DNA from: Gemmatimonadaceae bacterium
Lineage (GTDB): Bacteria > Gemmatimonadota > Gemmatimonadetes > Gemmatimonadales > Gemmatimonadaceae
NCBI GenBank assembly: GCA_020852815.1
Contig: JADZAN010000046.1
Location: 186,001-250,000 of the forward strand
DNA: 64,000 nt
Reading direction: 5' to 3'
The position numbers and the translations under genes were made by a program. The notes below the pieces were generated by a model that did not search any database, was not told where the DNA came from, and saw only the letters and a list, made by a program, of their open reading frames with translations. This document shows, piece after piece, positions 19,379 through 27,999 of this stretch; position 1 is the stretch's first letter, and the number at the start of each line of letters is the position of its first letter.

Positions 19379-21832
19379 ATGGTCTACTCGTCAGGCGCGT
19401 CACTCATCCCGCGCACCGCAGCACGGACGCAAACGCGCCTCATGCGCGTCACGCGCAAAGAGCGCCTAACGCGCGCCGCCGCGCTCGTGGCCGGTGCCGC
19501 CGCGTTGCACGGCGCAGCGCCGGCGACAGCGCAGGCACAACGCACCTTCACCGACCTCACGATCCCGTGGATGATGCGCGGCCCCGAGGTGTACGGGCGC
19601 GAGCCGCAGCGCGTGCGCTTCACACCGGACGGGGCGTGGATCTACTTCCAGTGGCTCCCCGCCGGAACGGACTGGCGCAAGGCAGCGGAGCCGTATCGCG
19701 TGCGCGCCGTTGCGGGAGCGATCCCCGAAGCGGTCTCGCGCACACACATGGACTCGGTCGGCCCGCTCCTCGAACCCGGCTCCCTGTCGCGCGACCGCCT
19801 GCGCCGCGTCGTGTCCTACGAAGGCGACCTCTATCTCGTCGACCTCAAGACGTCGCAGGCCCGGCGCCTCACGCAGACGACGATCATCGAGAGCAATCCC
19901 ACCTTCTCGGCCGATGGGCGCCGCGTCTTCTTCATCCGCGACGGGGCGAACATCATGGCGCTCGACCTCGACTCGCCGCGCATCGAGCAGCTGACGGACA
20001 TCCGACCAGCCCCTGCCCCGCCGACCCCTCCCAAGGCCGAGGCGCAGCGCGCCCAGCTCGAGGCGCAGCAGAAGGCGCTGTTCGAGGTGATCCGCGACCG
20101 CGTGTCGCGCGACTCGATCGACAAGGCGGAGCGCGACGCACAGCTGGCCGAGCGCCCGAAGACCCTCTACCTGCAGGCCAATGAACGCGTGACGCAGCTC
20201 TCCGTCTCGCCCAGCGGACGCGCGCTCCTCTTCGCGACTACGGTGGGGACGCAGGCGGCGCGGCAGGCGAATGTTCCCAACTACGTCACGCTGAACGGCT
20301 ACACCGAGGACCTGGTGGTGCGCACCAAGGTCGGCGACGTCCTTGGCGGCGGGCGACTCGGCGTGATGCAGCTGCCGGCGGGCACGGTGTCGTGGCTGCG
20401 CCCCATTCCCGGCGACTCGACGGCGCTTCCGTCGATCCTCGCCCTGCTCGGCTGGAACGACGCCGGGACGCAGGCGCTGGTCTTTGCCGAGCAGCGCGAC
20501 TTCAAGGCGCGCTACCTCCAGCGCTTCGACGCCGACTCGTCGCGGCTCGCCACGCTCGACGTCCTGCGCGACACGGCGTGGGTCGGCGGGCCGTGCTACC
20601 CGTGCGGCGGCTGGCTCCCCGGCGGTGCGCGCGCCTGGTTCGTGAGCGAAGCCGACGGCTACGCACACCTCTACACGATCAATGCCGACGGGAGCGACCG
20701 CCGCCAGCTCACCAGGGGATCATTCGAGGTGCTCGACGCGGAGTTGAGCGACGATCGCACCGCCTTCCAGCTGCACACGAGTGAAGTCTCGCCGTTCGAG
20801 CGGCACTTCTACCGGCTGCCGATCGCCGGCGGGACAGCGGCGCGCCTGACGAGTGAAACGGGCGGCCACACGGTGACGGTCTCGCCCGATGGCCGGTTGC
20901 TGGCCGACGTCTTCTCGACCGCCAACCGCCCGCCGGAGCTGTTCGTGCGCGCCAATCGCCCCGGGGCCACGGCGGCGCGCCTGACGACGTCGCCGACTGC
21001 GGAGTGGCTCGCCTTCCCCTGGCTGCAGCCCGAGATCGTGCGGATCCCGGCGTCGGACGGCGTGCAGGTGCCGGCGCGGATCTATCGCCCACAGGATGTG
21101 AAGGCCGAGCCTAACGGCGCGGCGGTGATCTTCGTGCACGGTGCAGGCTACATGCACAATGTGCACAACTATTGGTCGAGCTATTCGCGCGAGTACATGT
21201 TCAACCACTACCTGGCCAGCAAGGGCTACGTGGTGCTGGACATCGACTACCGTGCCAGCGCCGGATACGGACGCGACTGGCGCACCGCCATCTACCGCTG
21301 GATGGGCGGGCGCGACCTGCAGGACCAGGTGGATGGATCGCGCTACCTGCAGAAGACCTTTGGCATCGACCCGGAGCGCATCGGACTGTACGGCGGGAGC
21401 TACGGCGGCTTCATGACGCTGATGGCGCTGTTCAACGCGCCCAGGGAGTTCGGCGCCGGCGCCGCATTGCGCTCTGTCACCGACTGGGCGCACTACAACC
21501 ACGGCTACACCGCGCGCATCCTCAACCAGCCGCAGCAGGACACGCTCGCCTATCGGCGCTCGTCGCCGATCTTCTTTGCGCAGGGATTGGAGGACCCGTT
21601 GCTGATGGCGCACGGGATGGTCGACGTGAACGTGCACTTCCAGGACATCGTCCGCCTCACGCAGCGCTTCATCGAGTTGGGGAAGACCGGGTGGGAACTC
21701 GCCGTCTACCCGGTGGAGGACCATGGCTTCGTGCGCCCGGATTCGTGGAGCGACGAGTATCGGCGCATCTTCGAGCTGTTCGAGGCAACGCTCCCCGCCA
21801 GGCGGGCCGGCAACGGGGGAGGGTCACGATGA
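19379..21832 (+). CDS. S9 family prolyl oligopeptidase/dipeptidyl peptidase IV-like, secreted
   Basis: 817 residues. Signal peptide around residues 22-52 ending ATAQAQ, then a WD40-like (PD40/DPP-IV N-terminal) propeller and a C-terminal alpha/beta-hydrolase domain. Catalytic triad read from sequence: Ser674 in GGSYGG, Asp749 in GMVDVNV and His782 in EDHGF. The ATG at 19379 has GGGAG seven bases upstream and lies three bases after cstA; a second ATG at 19442 directly begins a compact signal peptide but lacks a ribosome site. It would cleave peptides in the periplasm for CstA uptake; this link is inferred from the operon. Confidence 0.92.
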   Translation: MVYSSGASLIPRTAARTQTRLMRVTRKERLTRAAALVAGAAALHGAAPATAQAQRTFTDLTIPWMMRGPEVYGREPQRVRFTPDGAWIYFQWLPAGTDWRKAAEPYRVRAVAGAIPEAVSRTHMDSVGPLLEPGSLSRDRLRRVVSYEGDLYLVDLKTSQARRLTQTTIIESNPTFSADGRRVFFIRDGANIMALDLDSPRIEQLTDIRPAPAPPTPPKAEAQRAQLEAQQKALFEVIRDRVSRDSIDKAERDAQLAERPKTLYLQANERVTQLSVSPSGRALLFATTVGTQAARQANVPNYVTLNGYTEDLVVRTKVGDVLGGGRLGVMQLPAGTVSWLRPIPGDSTALPSILALLGWNDAGTQALVFAEQRDFKARYLQRFDADSSRLATLDVLRDTAWVGGPCYPCGGWLPGGARAWFVSEADGYAHLYTINADGSDRRQLTRGSFEVLDAELSDDRTAFQLHTSEVSPFERHFYRLPIAGGTAARLTSETGGHTVTVSPDGRLLADVFSTANRPPELFVRANRPGATAARLTTSPTAEWLAFPWLQPEIVRIPASDGVQVPARIYRPQDVKAEPNGAAVIFVHGAGYMHNVHNYWSSYSREYMFNHYLASKGYVVLDIDYRASAGYGRDWRTAIYRWMGGRDLQDQVDGSRYLQKTFGIDPERIGLYGGSYGGFMTLMALFNAPREFGAGAALRSVTDWAHYNHGYTARILNQPQQDTLAYRRSSPIFFAQGLEDPLLMAHGMVDVNVHFQDIVRLTQRFIELGKTGWELAVYPVEDHGFVRPDSWSDEYRRIFELFEATLPARRAGNGGGSR

Positions 21833-22041
21833 AGTGGGCCGCCGACCTCACCGTGCGCTTCGCCGTGCGCCTGTCGCGCGCCACGTCCACGCTCAACCGC
21901 ATCATCGGCGCGCCGGACTACGACGGCTACCTGCGCCACCACCGCCGCTGCCATCCCGACTGCCGCCCGCTCACCAGGGACGAATTCGTGACGCAGCGGC
22001 TGGAGGATCGCTACTCGCGTCCCGGGGCGCGTTGCTGCTGA
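21829..22041 (+). CDS. YbdD/YjiX family small protein (DUF466)
   Basis: 70 residues. The motif IIGAPDYDGYLRHHRRCHPD and the ending PLTRDEFVTQRLEDRYSRPGARCC are the hallmark of the YbdD/YjiX family, which in E. coli sits directly behind cstA (ybdD) or btsT (yjiX) and is thought to assist the transporter. Here it is separated from cstA by the peptidase and overlaps that gene as ATGA. Its last 31 bases overlap the 3' end of the convergent MutS-like gene. Cytoplasmic; molecular role unknown. Confidence 0.93.
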   Translation: MKWAADLTVRFAVRLSRATSTLNRIIGAPDYDGYLRHHRRCHPDCRPLTRDEFVTQRLEDRYSRPGARCC

Positions 22042-23720
22042 CGGCCACCCTCCTCTTCATCCACCGTCGCCTCCGCTTGGCGCACCACTGACTCCGGGTA
22101 TCCCTTGAGGCGAAGGAGCGCGACGGCGTTCCGCGTCGAGGAGGGGCCCGGGCGCAGCGTGTAGTCGAAGAGCAGTTCGCCATCCGCCTCCTGCTCGCGG
22201 AAGTGCCACGCCTCGTAGCGCGGGGCCAGCCAGCGCAGCAGCTCGATGTCGTGCGTCGCGACCAGCACCACGTGCGGCGCCACGTCCAGCGCCTCGAGCA
22301 CCGCACGCGCCGCCGCGATCCGCTCGATGGTGTTGGTCCCGCGAAAGAGCTCATCGACGATGAAGAGCGTCGGCGCCCCGCCCTGCGACTCGACGATCAG
22401 GTCGCGCACCCCCTCGACCTCCGCCAGGTAGTAGCTCTTCCCCTCGAGGAGCGAGTCGCTGCGCCCGATGCAGCTCCGCACCGCGAAGGCGCTCCCCTCC
22501 CAGCGCGTGGCGCGCACCGTGTGGATCGTGCGCGCCAGCACCGCGTTCACACCCACCGTGCGCAGGAACGTCGACTTCCCGGACATATTGGAACCGGTGA
22601 CGAGCCAGCTCGCCCCGCGCACCTGGAAATCGTTGGCCACCGCGTTGGGGAGCAACGGGTGCCGCAGCGACTTCGCGTGCAGCTGACGGGTGTCGCCCGT
22701 CGCCTGCGGCCGGCACCACGCACTCCCCCACTCGCGTCGCACGGACGCGACGGCGATCGCCGCATCGATCGTCCCCACTGCCTCGTACACGGCGCGCAAT
22801 TCACTCTGCCGCGAGCGAATGCGCTCGATCGCGAAGTTGAAGGCGTTGAGGTCGAGAAGGAATGCGATGTTGAGGTACTCCTGGAACGATCGCGCAAGCT
22901 CCGCCATTGCCCCCACCGCCGGGTTGTCGCTCCCCGTCTCGAAGGCGACCCAGCGCGAGGCACGCCTGAGCAGGCGCAACGATCCCGCATGCCGCCGCAG
23001 CACCTCGAGGTACGGCGCCAGCGCGGGATCGTCCACGTGCCGCAGTCGCTCCGCCACCACCGCCAGGATCGGCAACGCCCGCAGTGACGGGACGAACGGA
23101 TCGATGCGCGGACGCATCGCGAGCTTCACCAGGTAGTTGGCCACAAAGAGCGCGATGAGCACCAGGAGCGCCCTCGGCCACACCGGGATCGCGAGGAGCA
23201 ACACCACACTCGCGATCGAGTCGACAACGAAGAGCGCACGCATCGGCGAGGGTGACGGCAACGCTCCCCACAACAGGTCGGGGAGGAAGCTCACGTGCCA
23301 GTCCTTGAGCCGCAGCAGGTCGCGCGTCAGGCGCGTGCGAAGCGCCGCGTTCTCGCCGACCCGTTCCACCGCCGCCTCGAAGCGCGCTGGCTCCTCGACC
23401 ATCGCAGTCGGGCGGCGCAACCGGTCGTAGAGAAGCTGCCCCCCCACCTGGCTCGCGGTGCGATCGAGCGTTGCCCAGACGGCATCCATGTCCAGGTCGC
23501 GCCAGGTGCGATCGTCGAGGGTGCCGTGTGCCTCATTCGCCCCCTCGCGCCCCCGGAACCAGGCGGCGGCGCGCTCCACGTCGCGCTCGCGCGCGATCGG
23601 GGCACCGAATCCATCGAGATAGCGCTCCGTCCACCGACGCTCGTCGCCGACTCGCTGCCACGTCAGCAGCGCCGCGATGGCGATCACGCCGAGGATGAAG
23701 GCCAGCGCCAGGGGCGACAT
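22011..23720 (-). CDS. Membrane-anchored MutS-family ATPase (domain V type)
   Basis: 569 residues. A first hydrophobic helix at about 3-21 and two more at about 140-185 are followed by a MutS core (helical lever) and a C-terminal MutS ATPase: Walker A GSNMSGKST near 375, Walker B FIVDELFRGTNT near 455 and the signature ATHDIELL near 490. The mismatch-binding N-terminal domains of MutS are absent, and so is the Smr nuclease domain of MutS2. Such truncated MutS-like proteins with membrane segments are known in Bacteroidota but have no assigned role. ATG 23720 chosen; ATG 23747 also in frame. Its 3' end overlaps the YbdD-type gene. Confidence 0.82.
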   Translation of the reverse strand: MSPLALAFILGVIAIAALLTWQRVGDERRWTERYLDGFGAPIARERDVERAAAWFRGREGANEAHGTLDDRTWRDLDMDAVWATLDRTASQVGGQLLYDRLRRPTAMVEEPARFEAAVERVGENAALRTRLTRDLLRLKDWHVSFLPDLLWGALPSPSPMRALFVVDSIASVVLLLAIPVWPRALLVLIALFVANYLVKLAMRPRIDPFVPSLRALPILAVVAERLRHVDDPALAPYLEVLRRHAGSLRLLRRASRWVAFETGSDNPAVGAMAELARSFQEYLNIAFLLDLNAFNFAIERIRSRQSELRAVYEAVGTIDAAIAVASVRREWGSAWCRPQATGDTRQLHAKSLRHPLLPNAVANDFQVRGASWLVTGSNMSGKSTFLRTVGVNAVLARTIHTVRATRWEGSAFAVRSCIGRSDSLLEGKSYYLAEVEGVRDLIVESQGGAPTLFIVDELFRGTNTIERIAAARAVLEALDVAPHVVLVATHDIELLRWLAPRYEAWHFREQEADGELLFDYTLRPGPSSTRNAVALLRLKGYPESVVRQAEATVDEEEGGRQQQRAPGRE

Positions 23721-23808
23721 GGCGGCCAATCTAGCGCCGCACCCCATGACGTATGAACGGTGTTCGCCGCAGATTTCCGTAGACCAAACCCCGCACCCTT
23801 ACCATCCC

Positions 23809-24714
23809 GTGAAACGCCTCGCCAAGCTCTTACTCGTCACCGTGGTGATCGCCTACGGCGGCATCGTCGTGGCGCTCAGGCTCGGCGAGAAGGGGATGGT
23901 CTACCAGCCAGCGGAACGCGCCGTGCACGCGCCGGCGCCGGCCTTCAAGCTGCAACAGCGTGAGGTGCGCTTCGCCAGCGGCGACGGCACCGAGCTGTCG
24001 GCGTGGATCGTCCCGGCCGCGGCACGCGACTCGAGCGGAATGTGGCTCCTCATCTGCCACGGGAACTACGGCAACATCGGCTACGGCGAGCGCCCCGAGT
24101 TCTACGCCTTCGCCCGCGACATCGGACTCAACCTGCTGGCCTTCGACTATCGCGGCTTTGGTGACAGCGGCGGCGCCCCGGACGAGGCGGGGTTCTACCG
24201 GGATGCGATGGCGTCGTGGCGCTACCTCACCGACTCGCTGCATGTCCCCCCGTCGCGCATCATCGTCTTCGGCCACTCGTTAGGGAGCGGCGTGGCAACG
24301 GAGTTGGCCACACGGGTCGATGCCGCCGCGCTGGTGCTGGAAGGCGCTTTCACCTCGGTGACCGATGTCGGCGCGGAGATCTACCCGCTCCTCCCGGTGC
24401 GTCTCCTGTCCACGCAGCGTTTTCCGTCGCTCGCGCGCATCGCCGACGTGCGGGAGCCCAAGCTCTTCCTGCACTCCCCGGAAGACGACGTGATCCCATA
24501 TGCGCACTCCCAGCGCCTGTTCGCCGCCGCCGGGGCACCCAAGTCGTTGGTCGCCGTGCGCGGCGGGCACATGGAAGCGTTCAGCAAGGACAAAGTGGTG
24601 TACTTCGGTGCGCTGGCAGGTTTGGTGAGCACCGTCACACCGTCGTCGCCTGTCGCGGCGGTGCCTGTCTCGACCGTTCGCCGCACACGGAACCACGGAC
24701 GCGCCGGCCAGTAG
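23809..24714 (+). CDS. Alpha/beta hydrolase, membrane-anchored (ABHD13-like)
   Basis: 301 residues. An N-terminal signal anchor (LAKLLLVTVVIAYGGIVVAL) precedes a hydrolase domain: oxyanion region LICHGNYGNIG, FDYRGFGDSGG, nucleophile Ser157 in GHSLGSG, Asp in HSPEDDVIP near 227 and His in RGGHMEAF near 258. The GTG at 23809 places the anchor at the very N-terminus; an ATG at 23746 is possible and would add 21 residues. It resembles the YwbO/ABHD13-type serine hydrolases of unknown substrate. Divergent from the MutS-like gene. Confidence 0.85.
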   Translation: MKRLAKLLLVTVVIAYGGIVVALRLGEKGMVYQPAERAVHAPAPAFKLQQREVRFASGDGTELSAWIVPAAARDSSGMWLLICHGNYGNIGYGERPEFYAFARDIGLNLLAFDYRGFGDSGGAPDEAGFYRDAMASWRYLTDSLHVPPSRIIVFGHSLGSGVATELATRVDAAALVLEGAFTSVTDVGAEIYPLLPVRLLSTQRFPSLARIADVREPKLFLHSPEDDVIPYAHSQRLFAAAGAPKSLVAVRGGHMEAFSKDKVVYFGALAGLVSTVTPSSPVAAVPVSTVRRTRNHGRAGQ

Positions 24715-24765
24715 AACAAGGCGGGCGACGCCGCACCTGACGAGGCCCGGCGCGAGATCCGGACA

Positions 24766-24794
24766 TGGATTCCCGCTCGCCTGTTCACTATAGT
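24766..24794 (+). promoter_or_regulatory. Possible sigma-70-type promoter
   Basis: TGGATT and TATAGT are separated by 17 bases, in one of the few AT-richer spots of this intergenic region. It would transcribe the coiled-coil lipoprotein gene with a leader of about 150 bases. The -35 match is weak (three of six), the -10 good (five of six). Confidence 0.35.
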
Positions 24795-24947
24795 TAGAGA
24801 CGGCGAACGGCTCGTGCCGAAGCGGCGCACGACCGCCCGTCACCTTCCCGTGGTACGTCCTCCCCGCAGCACTTCGCGTCCACCGACGCACCTCCTCTCA
24901 CGCTCTCGCCGGCGTTCCAGCCCGTGACGCGAGCGCCTCCAGACCAC

Positions 24948-25919
24948 ATGACTCGCACTCATCGATTCGCGCGACACACCCTCCTGCTGGGCACAGCGTT
25001 GCTCTCCGCATCGTGCCAGCGCGAGGTGGCCCGCACCGCCGGCGCCGACACCGGGCTCGCGCTCGCCACGTCGGCGCGACAAAAGGACTCGCTCATCGTC
25101 CTCAAGGACTCGCTCCTTGCCGATCGCCAGCGCCAGCTCTCCGAGCAGAGCGCGCTCATCGGTGATGCCGCAACGTCGGCGCGCCTCATCACCGAGATCA
25201 ACGCCTCGCTCGCCAAGGTGCGCGACCTCAAGGTCAAGGGCGACACCACGCGCCCTGAGTCGGGGGTCGCCAGCGCCTCGACCGAGCTCGCCGGCATGCA
25301 GGACAAGGTCGCCGCGGTCATGGCACGCCTCGATGCCGCCGAGGCGCGCGTGCGCTCGCTGCGCCGCGAGCGGAGCGCGCACGCCGACTGGGACAGCACG
25401 CAGGTGACGCAACTGCGCACCTATGAGCGCTCGATAGCCGACCTGCGCGCGAGCGTTGAGGCACAGCAGTCGCAGATCACCGCGCTCACCGGTCGCGTCG
25501 ACTCGCTCTCGCAGGCCAACGTGGCGCTCTCGTCGCGCAACGATTCGGTCGTTGCGCTCAACCGGGCCATGGCCGCGCACGAGGACTCGGTCTTCGTGGC
25601 CGTTGGCACCGAGGAGCAACTCAAGCGCGACGGGATCGTGCGCCGCGAGGGCGGAACCTGGATTCTCCTCGGACGCGGGAAGACGCTCGTCCCGGGACGC
25701 GACCTGGATCGTGGCGCCTTCCGCGTGCTCTCGAAGGAGAAGGACCGCACCATCACGCTCCCGGTGGCCGACAAGGACTACCTCGTGGTGTCGCGCCACA
25801 ACCTCGCCTTCACCGACGCACCGGCCGCCGCGAAGATGCGCGTGCGTGGCGCGGTGCACATCACCGATCCCGAGCGCTTCTGGGGCGCCTCGCGCTTCCT
25901 GATCCTCGTGCAGCGTTAG
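24948..25919 (+). CDS. Coiled-coil lipoprotein, unrecognised
   Basis: 323 residues. Signal peptide with lipobox-like SASC (Cys at 25), then about 180 residues of predicted coiled coil rich in Ala, Gln, Ser, Asp and Leu (heptad-like segments near 45-75 and 120-200), and a compact C-terminal domain (GTEEQLKRDGIVRREGG onward) with several beta-type strands and YLVVSRHNLAF. The layout resembles periplasmic tether or adaptor proteins, but I recognise no family. The stop TAG is formed by the octamer CGTTAGGC. A perfect hairpin follows, shared with the convergent DinB gene. Confidence 0.75.
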   Translation: MTRTHRFARHTLLLGTALLSASCQREVARTAGADTGLALATSARQKDSLIVLKDSLLADRQRQLSEQSALIGDAATSARLITEINASLAKVRDLKVKGDTTRPESGVASASTELAGMQDKVAAVMARLDAAEARVRSLRRERSAHADWDSTQVTQLRTYERSIADLRASVEAQQSQITALTGRVDSLSQANVALSSRNDSVVALNRAMAAHEDSVFVAVGTEEQLKRDGIVRREGGTWILLGRGKTLVPGRDLDRGAFRVLSKEKDRTITLPVADKDYLVVSRHNLAFTDAPAAAKMRVRGAVHITDPERFWGASRFLILVQR

Positions 25920-25953
25920 GCGGCGCGTTCGCGGCACCAACGGCGCGAACGGC

Positions 25954-25982
25954 GCGAGCCGCGGGGATCTCCCGCGGCTCGC
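25954..25982. terminator. Perfect 12-bp hairpin between convergent genes
   Basis: GCGAGCCGCGGG and its exact complement flank a five-base loop. There is no T-run on either side, so it may act in both directions as a Rho-independent-like or mRNA-end-protecting structure for the lipoprotein gene (+) and the DinB gene (-). Confidence 0.6.
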
Positions 25983-26006
25983 GTCACGTCAGGCACCCGG
26001 GCCCGA

Positions 26007-26510
26007 TCAGGATTCGTCGGCCGTCGGGCCGTAGATGGACGGAACGGGGACGTTGTGCAGGCGCAGATACACCGAGAACTGCCCCCGGTGGTGGATCTCG
26101 TGGTTGATCACGAAGGTGCGCAGCACGGCAATGCGCGGCATCGTGAAGATCGTGTGCCCGGCATTCTTCAGCGACCACGCCACCATGAAGTCGGCGTCGC
26201 CGGACGACGCGATCGCCGCGCGTGCCTTGCCCACGTTGTCGTCGAACGCGGCAAGGATCTCCGCCACCGTCGCCAGCCTGGGCGTCTTGTATCCTTCGCC
26301 CCCCGGCGGATTCATGTCCAGCTCCACTTCCTTCATCGTCACCACGCCCCAGAAGGGGAGCGCGGCGAGGTGGTTGGCCAGCTGGCCTAACGACATCGAC
26401 TTCTCATGCGGCTTCCAGCCGAACTGCGCCTCGGGCGCACGCTCGAGGAGCTTGCGCGTGGTGGCCATTTCATGATCGAACTCGGGGAGGATCGACTGCG
26501 CGATCGACAT
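26007..26510 (-). CDS. DinB family protein
   Basis: 167 residues forming a four-helix DinB/YfiT-type bundle. Metal-binding His candidates are in GQLANHLAALP near 47 and in INHEIHHRGQF near 137-142, the usual HxxxH pair. The start MSIAQSILPEFDHEM is typical. DinB-fold enzymes include thiol transferases that use mycothiol or bacillithiol, and many unassigned proteins; the substrate cannot be read here. Stands alone between a convergent lipoprotein gene and an upstream MFS gene. Confidence 0.88.
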   Translation of the reverse strand: MSIAQSILPEFDHEMATTRKLLERAPEAQFGWKPHEKSMSLGQLANHLAALPFWGVVTMKEVELDMNPPGGEGYKTPRLATVAEILAAFDDNVGKARAAIASSGDADFMVAWSLKNAGHTIFTMPRIAVLRTFVINHEIHHRGQFSVYLRLHNVPVPSIYGPTADES

Positions 26511-26651
26511 CGGGCGTACTCCGGATGATGGTAACGGGGGTGGCGCGGGAATATCGGGTGGCGACGCACCCCCCGCCAGCCGCGCCGCCGCGCCACCCTG
26601 GGGGCGCATCGCCGAACGAGGTGCAATGCCGCAACGGCCACGCGGCGTTCG

Positions 26652-27914
26652 TTAGGCGCGCACCGGCAGGGCGCGGGGAATCACCAGCGGGAGCAACACC
26701 GCGGCGACCGCCGCCAGCGTCGCCCCCAGCAGGAACGCCGTCGGCGCCCCCCGCGCATCCCAGACCGCGCCGAACAGGAGCGAGGCGGGGAGCGCCCCCA
26801 CCCCGATGGCCAGGTTGTACAACCCGAAGGCACGCCCACGCGCCGCCGCGGGGACCAGGTCGGCCACCAGCGCCTTCTCCACCCCCTCCGTGAGGCCGAA
26901 GTAGATGCCATAGGCGAGGAAAAGAAGCCACGCCGACCACGCCCCCTCCGCCACTGCAAAGCCGACGTAGGTCGCGGCATACACGAGCCATCCCGCGACA
27001 ATCAACCCTCGGCGCCCCACCCGATCCGACAACGCACCCGCCGGCGTCGAGGACAGCGCCTTGACCACATGCAGCGCGGACCACAGCACCGGGAGCATCG
27101 CCGTCGCCACGCCGAGCGACCGCGCGCGGAGAAGGAGAAAGGCATCGGTCGAGTTCCCCAGCGTGAAGAGGAGGAGGACGGCGAGATACGCCGTGAACCG
27201 CCCTCCCAGTCGCGCCTCGCCGCCAGCCGCAACTCCGGCCGCACCATCAAACGTACCGCCGGCCGATCCGGCTACCGATCCGCCAGCTGCACCACCATCA
27301 TCGCCCGGCGGCGCGCCCGCCGCTGGTACGGCGCGATCGTCCTCGCGCACCATGCCGATGAGCACCACCATCGCCAGCGCCGCCGGAATCGCCGCCAGCA
27401 GGAAGACGACGCGGAGCGACACCCCGCCCCAGGCCATCAGCGCGAAGGCCAGCAGCGGCCCCGTCACCGCCCCCAGGTGGTCGGCGGCACGATGAAAGCC
27501 GAATGCCGCGCCGCGCCGGGCGGGCTCCACAGCGTCGGCGAGCAAGGCGTCGCGCGGCGCCGTGCGAATCCCTTTCCCGATCCGGTCGATGATGCGAATG
27601 GCAAAGACGTGACCCGCCACCTGCGCGACTCCAATCAGCGGGCGCACGACCGACGCCAGCAGGTACCCCACAACCACCAGCGGCTTGCGACGCCGCAATC
27701 GATCGCTCCACCACCCGCTGCCAAACTTGAGCAGCGACGCCACCGACTCCGCCGTCCCCTCGATCGCGCCCACACCCAGCGCGCTCGCACCGAGCGTGGT
27801 GGCCAGGAACGTCGGGATGAGTGGATAGATCATCTCGCTCGACACATCGGTGAGGAGCGAGACCAGCGAGAGCGCGATCACCGTGCGCGGCAACCGTCCG
27901 GAAGCGGTCGACAT
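26652..27914 (-). CDS. Major facilitator superfamily transporter
   Basis: 420 residues with about 12 membrane helices. The first loop motif region reads SGWWSDRLRRRKPLVVVG (MFS motif A-like) and IDRIGKGIRTAPRDAL marks the subgroup often annotated as a drug or sugar MFS transporter. The central cytoplasmic loop (about 195-235) is a low-complexity Gly/Ala stretch rather than the usual charged loop. The second half repeats the motif in GALSDRVGRRGLIV. Substrate unknown. The stop TAA lies in a GCCTAACG octamer. It is divergent from the M20 peptidase gene. Confidence 0.88.
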   Translation of the reverse strand: MSTASGRLPRTVIALSLVSLLTDVSSEMIYPLIPTFLATTLGASALGVGAIEGTAESVASLLKFGSGWWSDRLRRRKPLVVVGYLLASVVRPLIGVAQVAGHVFAIRIIDRIGKGIRTAPRDALLADAVEPARRGAAFGFHRAADHLGAVTGPLLAFALMAWGGVSLRVVFLLAAIPAALAMVVLIGMVREDDRAVPAAGAPPGDDGGAAGGSVAGSAGGTFDGAAGVAAGGEARLGGRFTAYLAVLLLFTLGNSTDAFLLLRARSLGVATAMLPVLWSALHVVKALSSTPAGALSDRVGRRGLIVAGWLVYAATYVGFAVAEGAWSAWLLFLAYGIYFGLTEGVEKALVADLVPAAARGRAFGLYNLAIGVGALPASLLFGAVWDARGAPTAFLLGATLAAVAAVLLPLVIPRALPVRA

Positions 27915-27999
27915 GCGCTCAATGTACAGGCTGCAGCGCCGGCGGTGCCGGCGTGCGCCGCTCTTGCGTCAGGTCGCGACGTGGCCGCATTTAGAGCCT

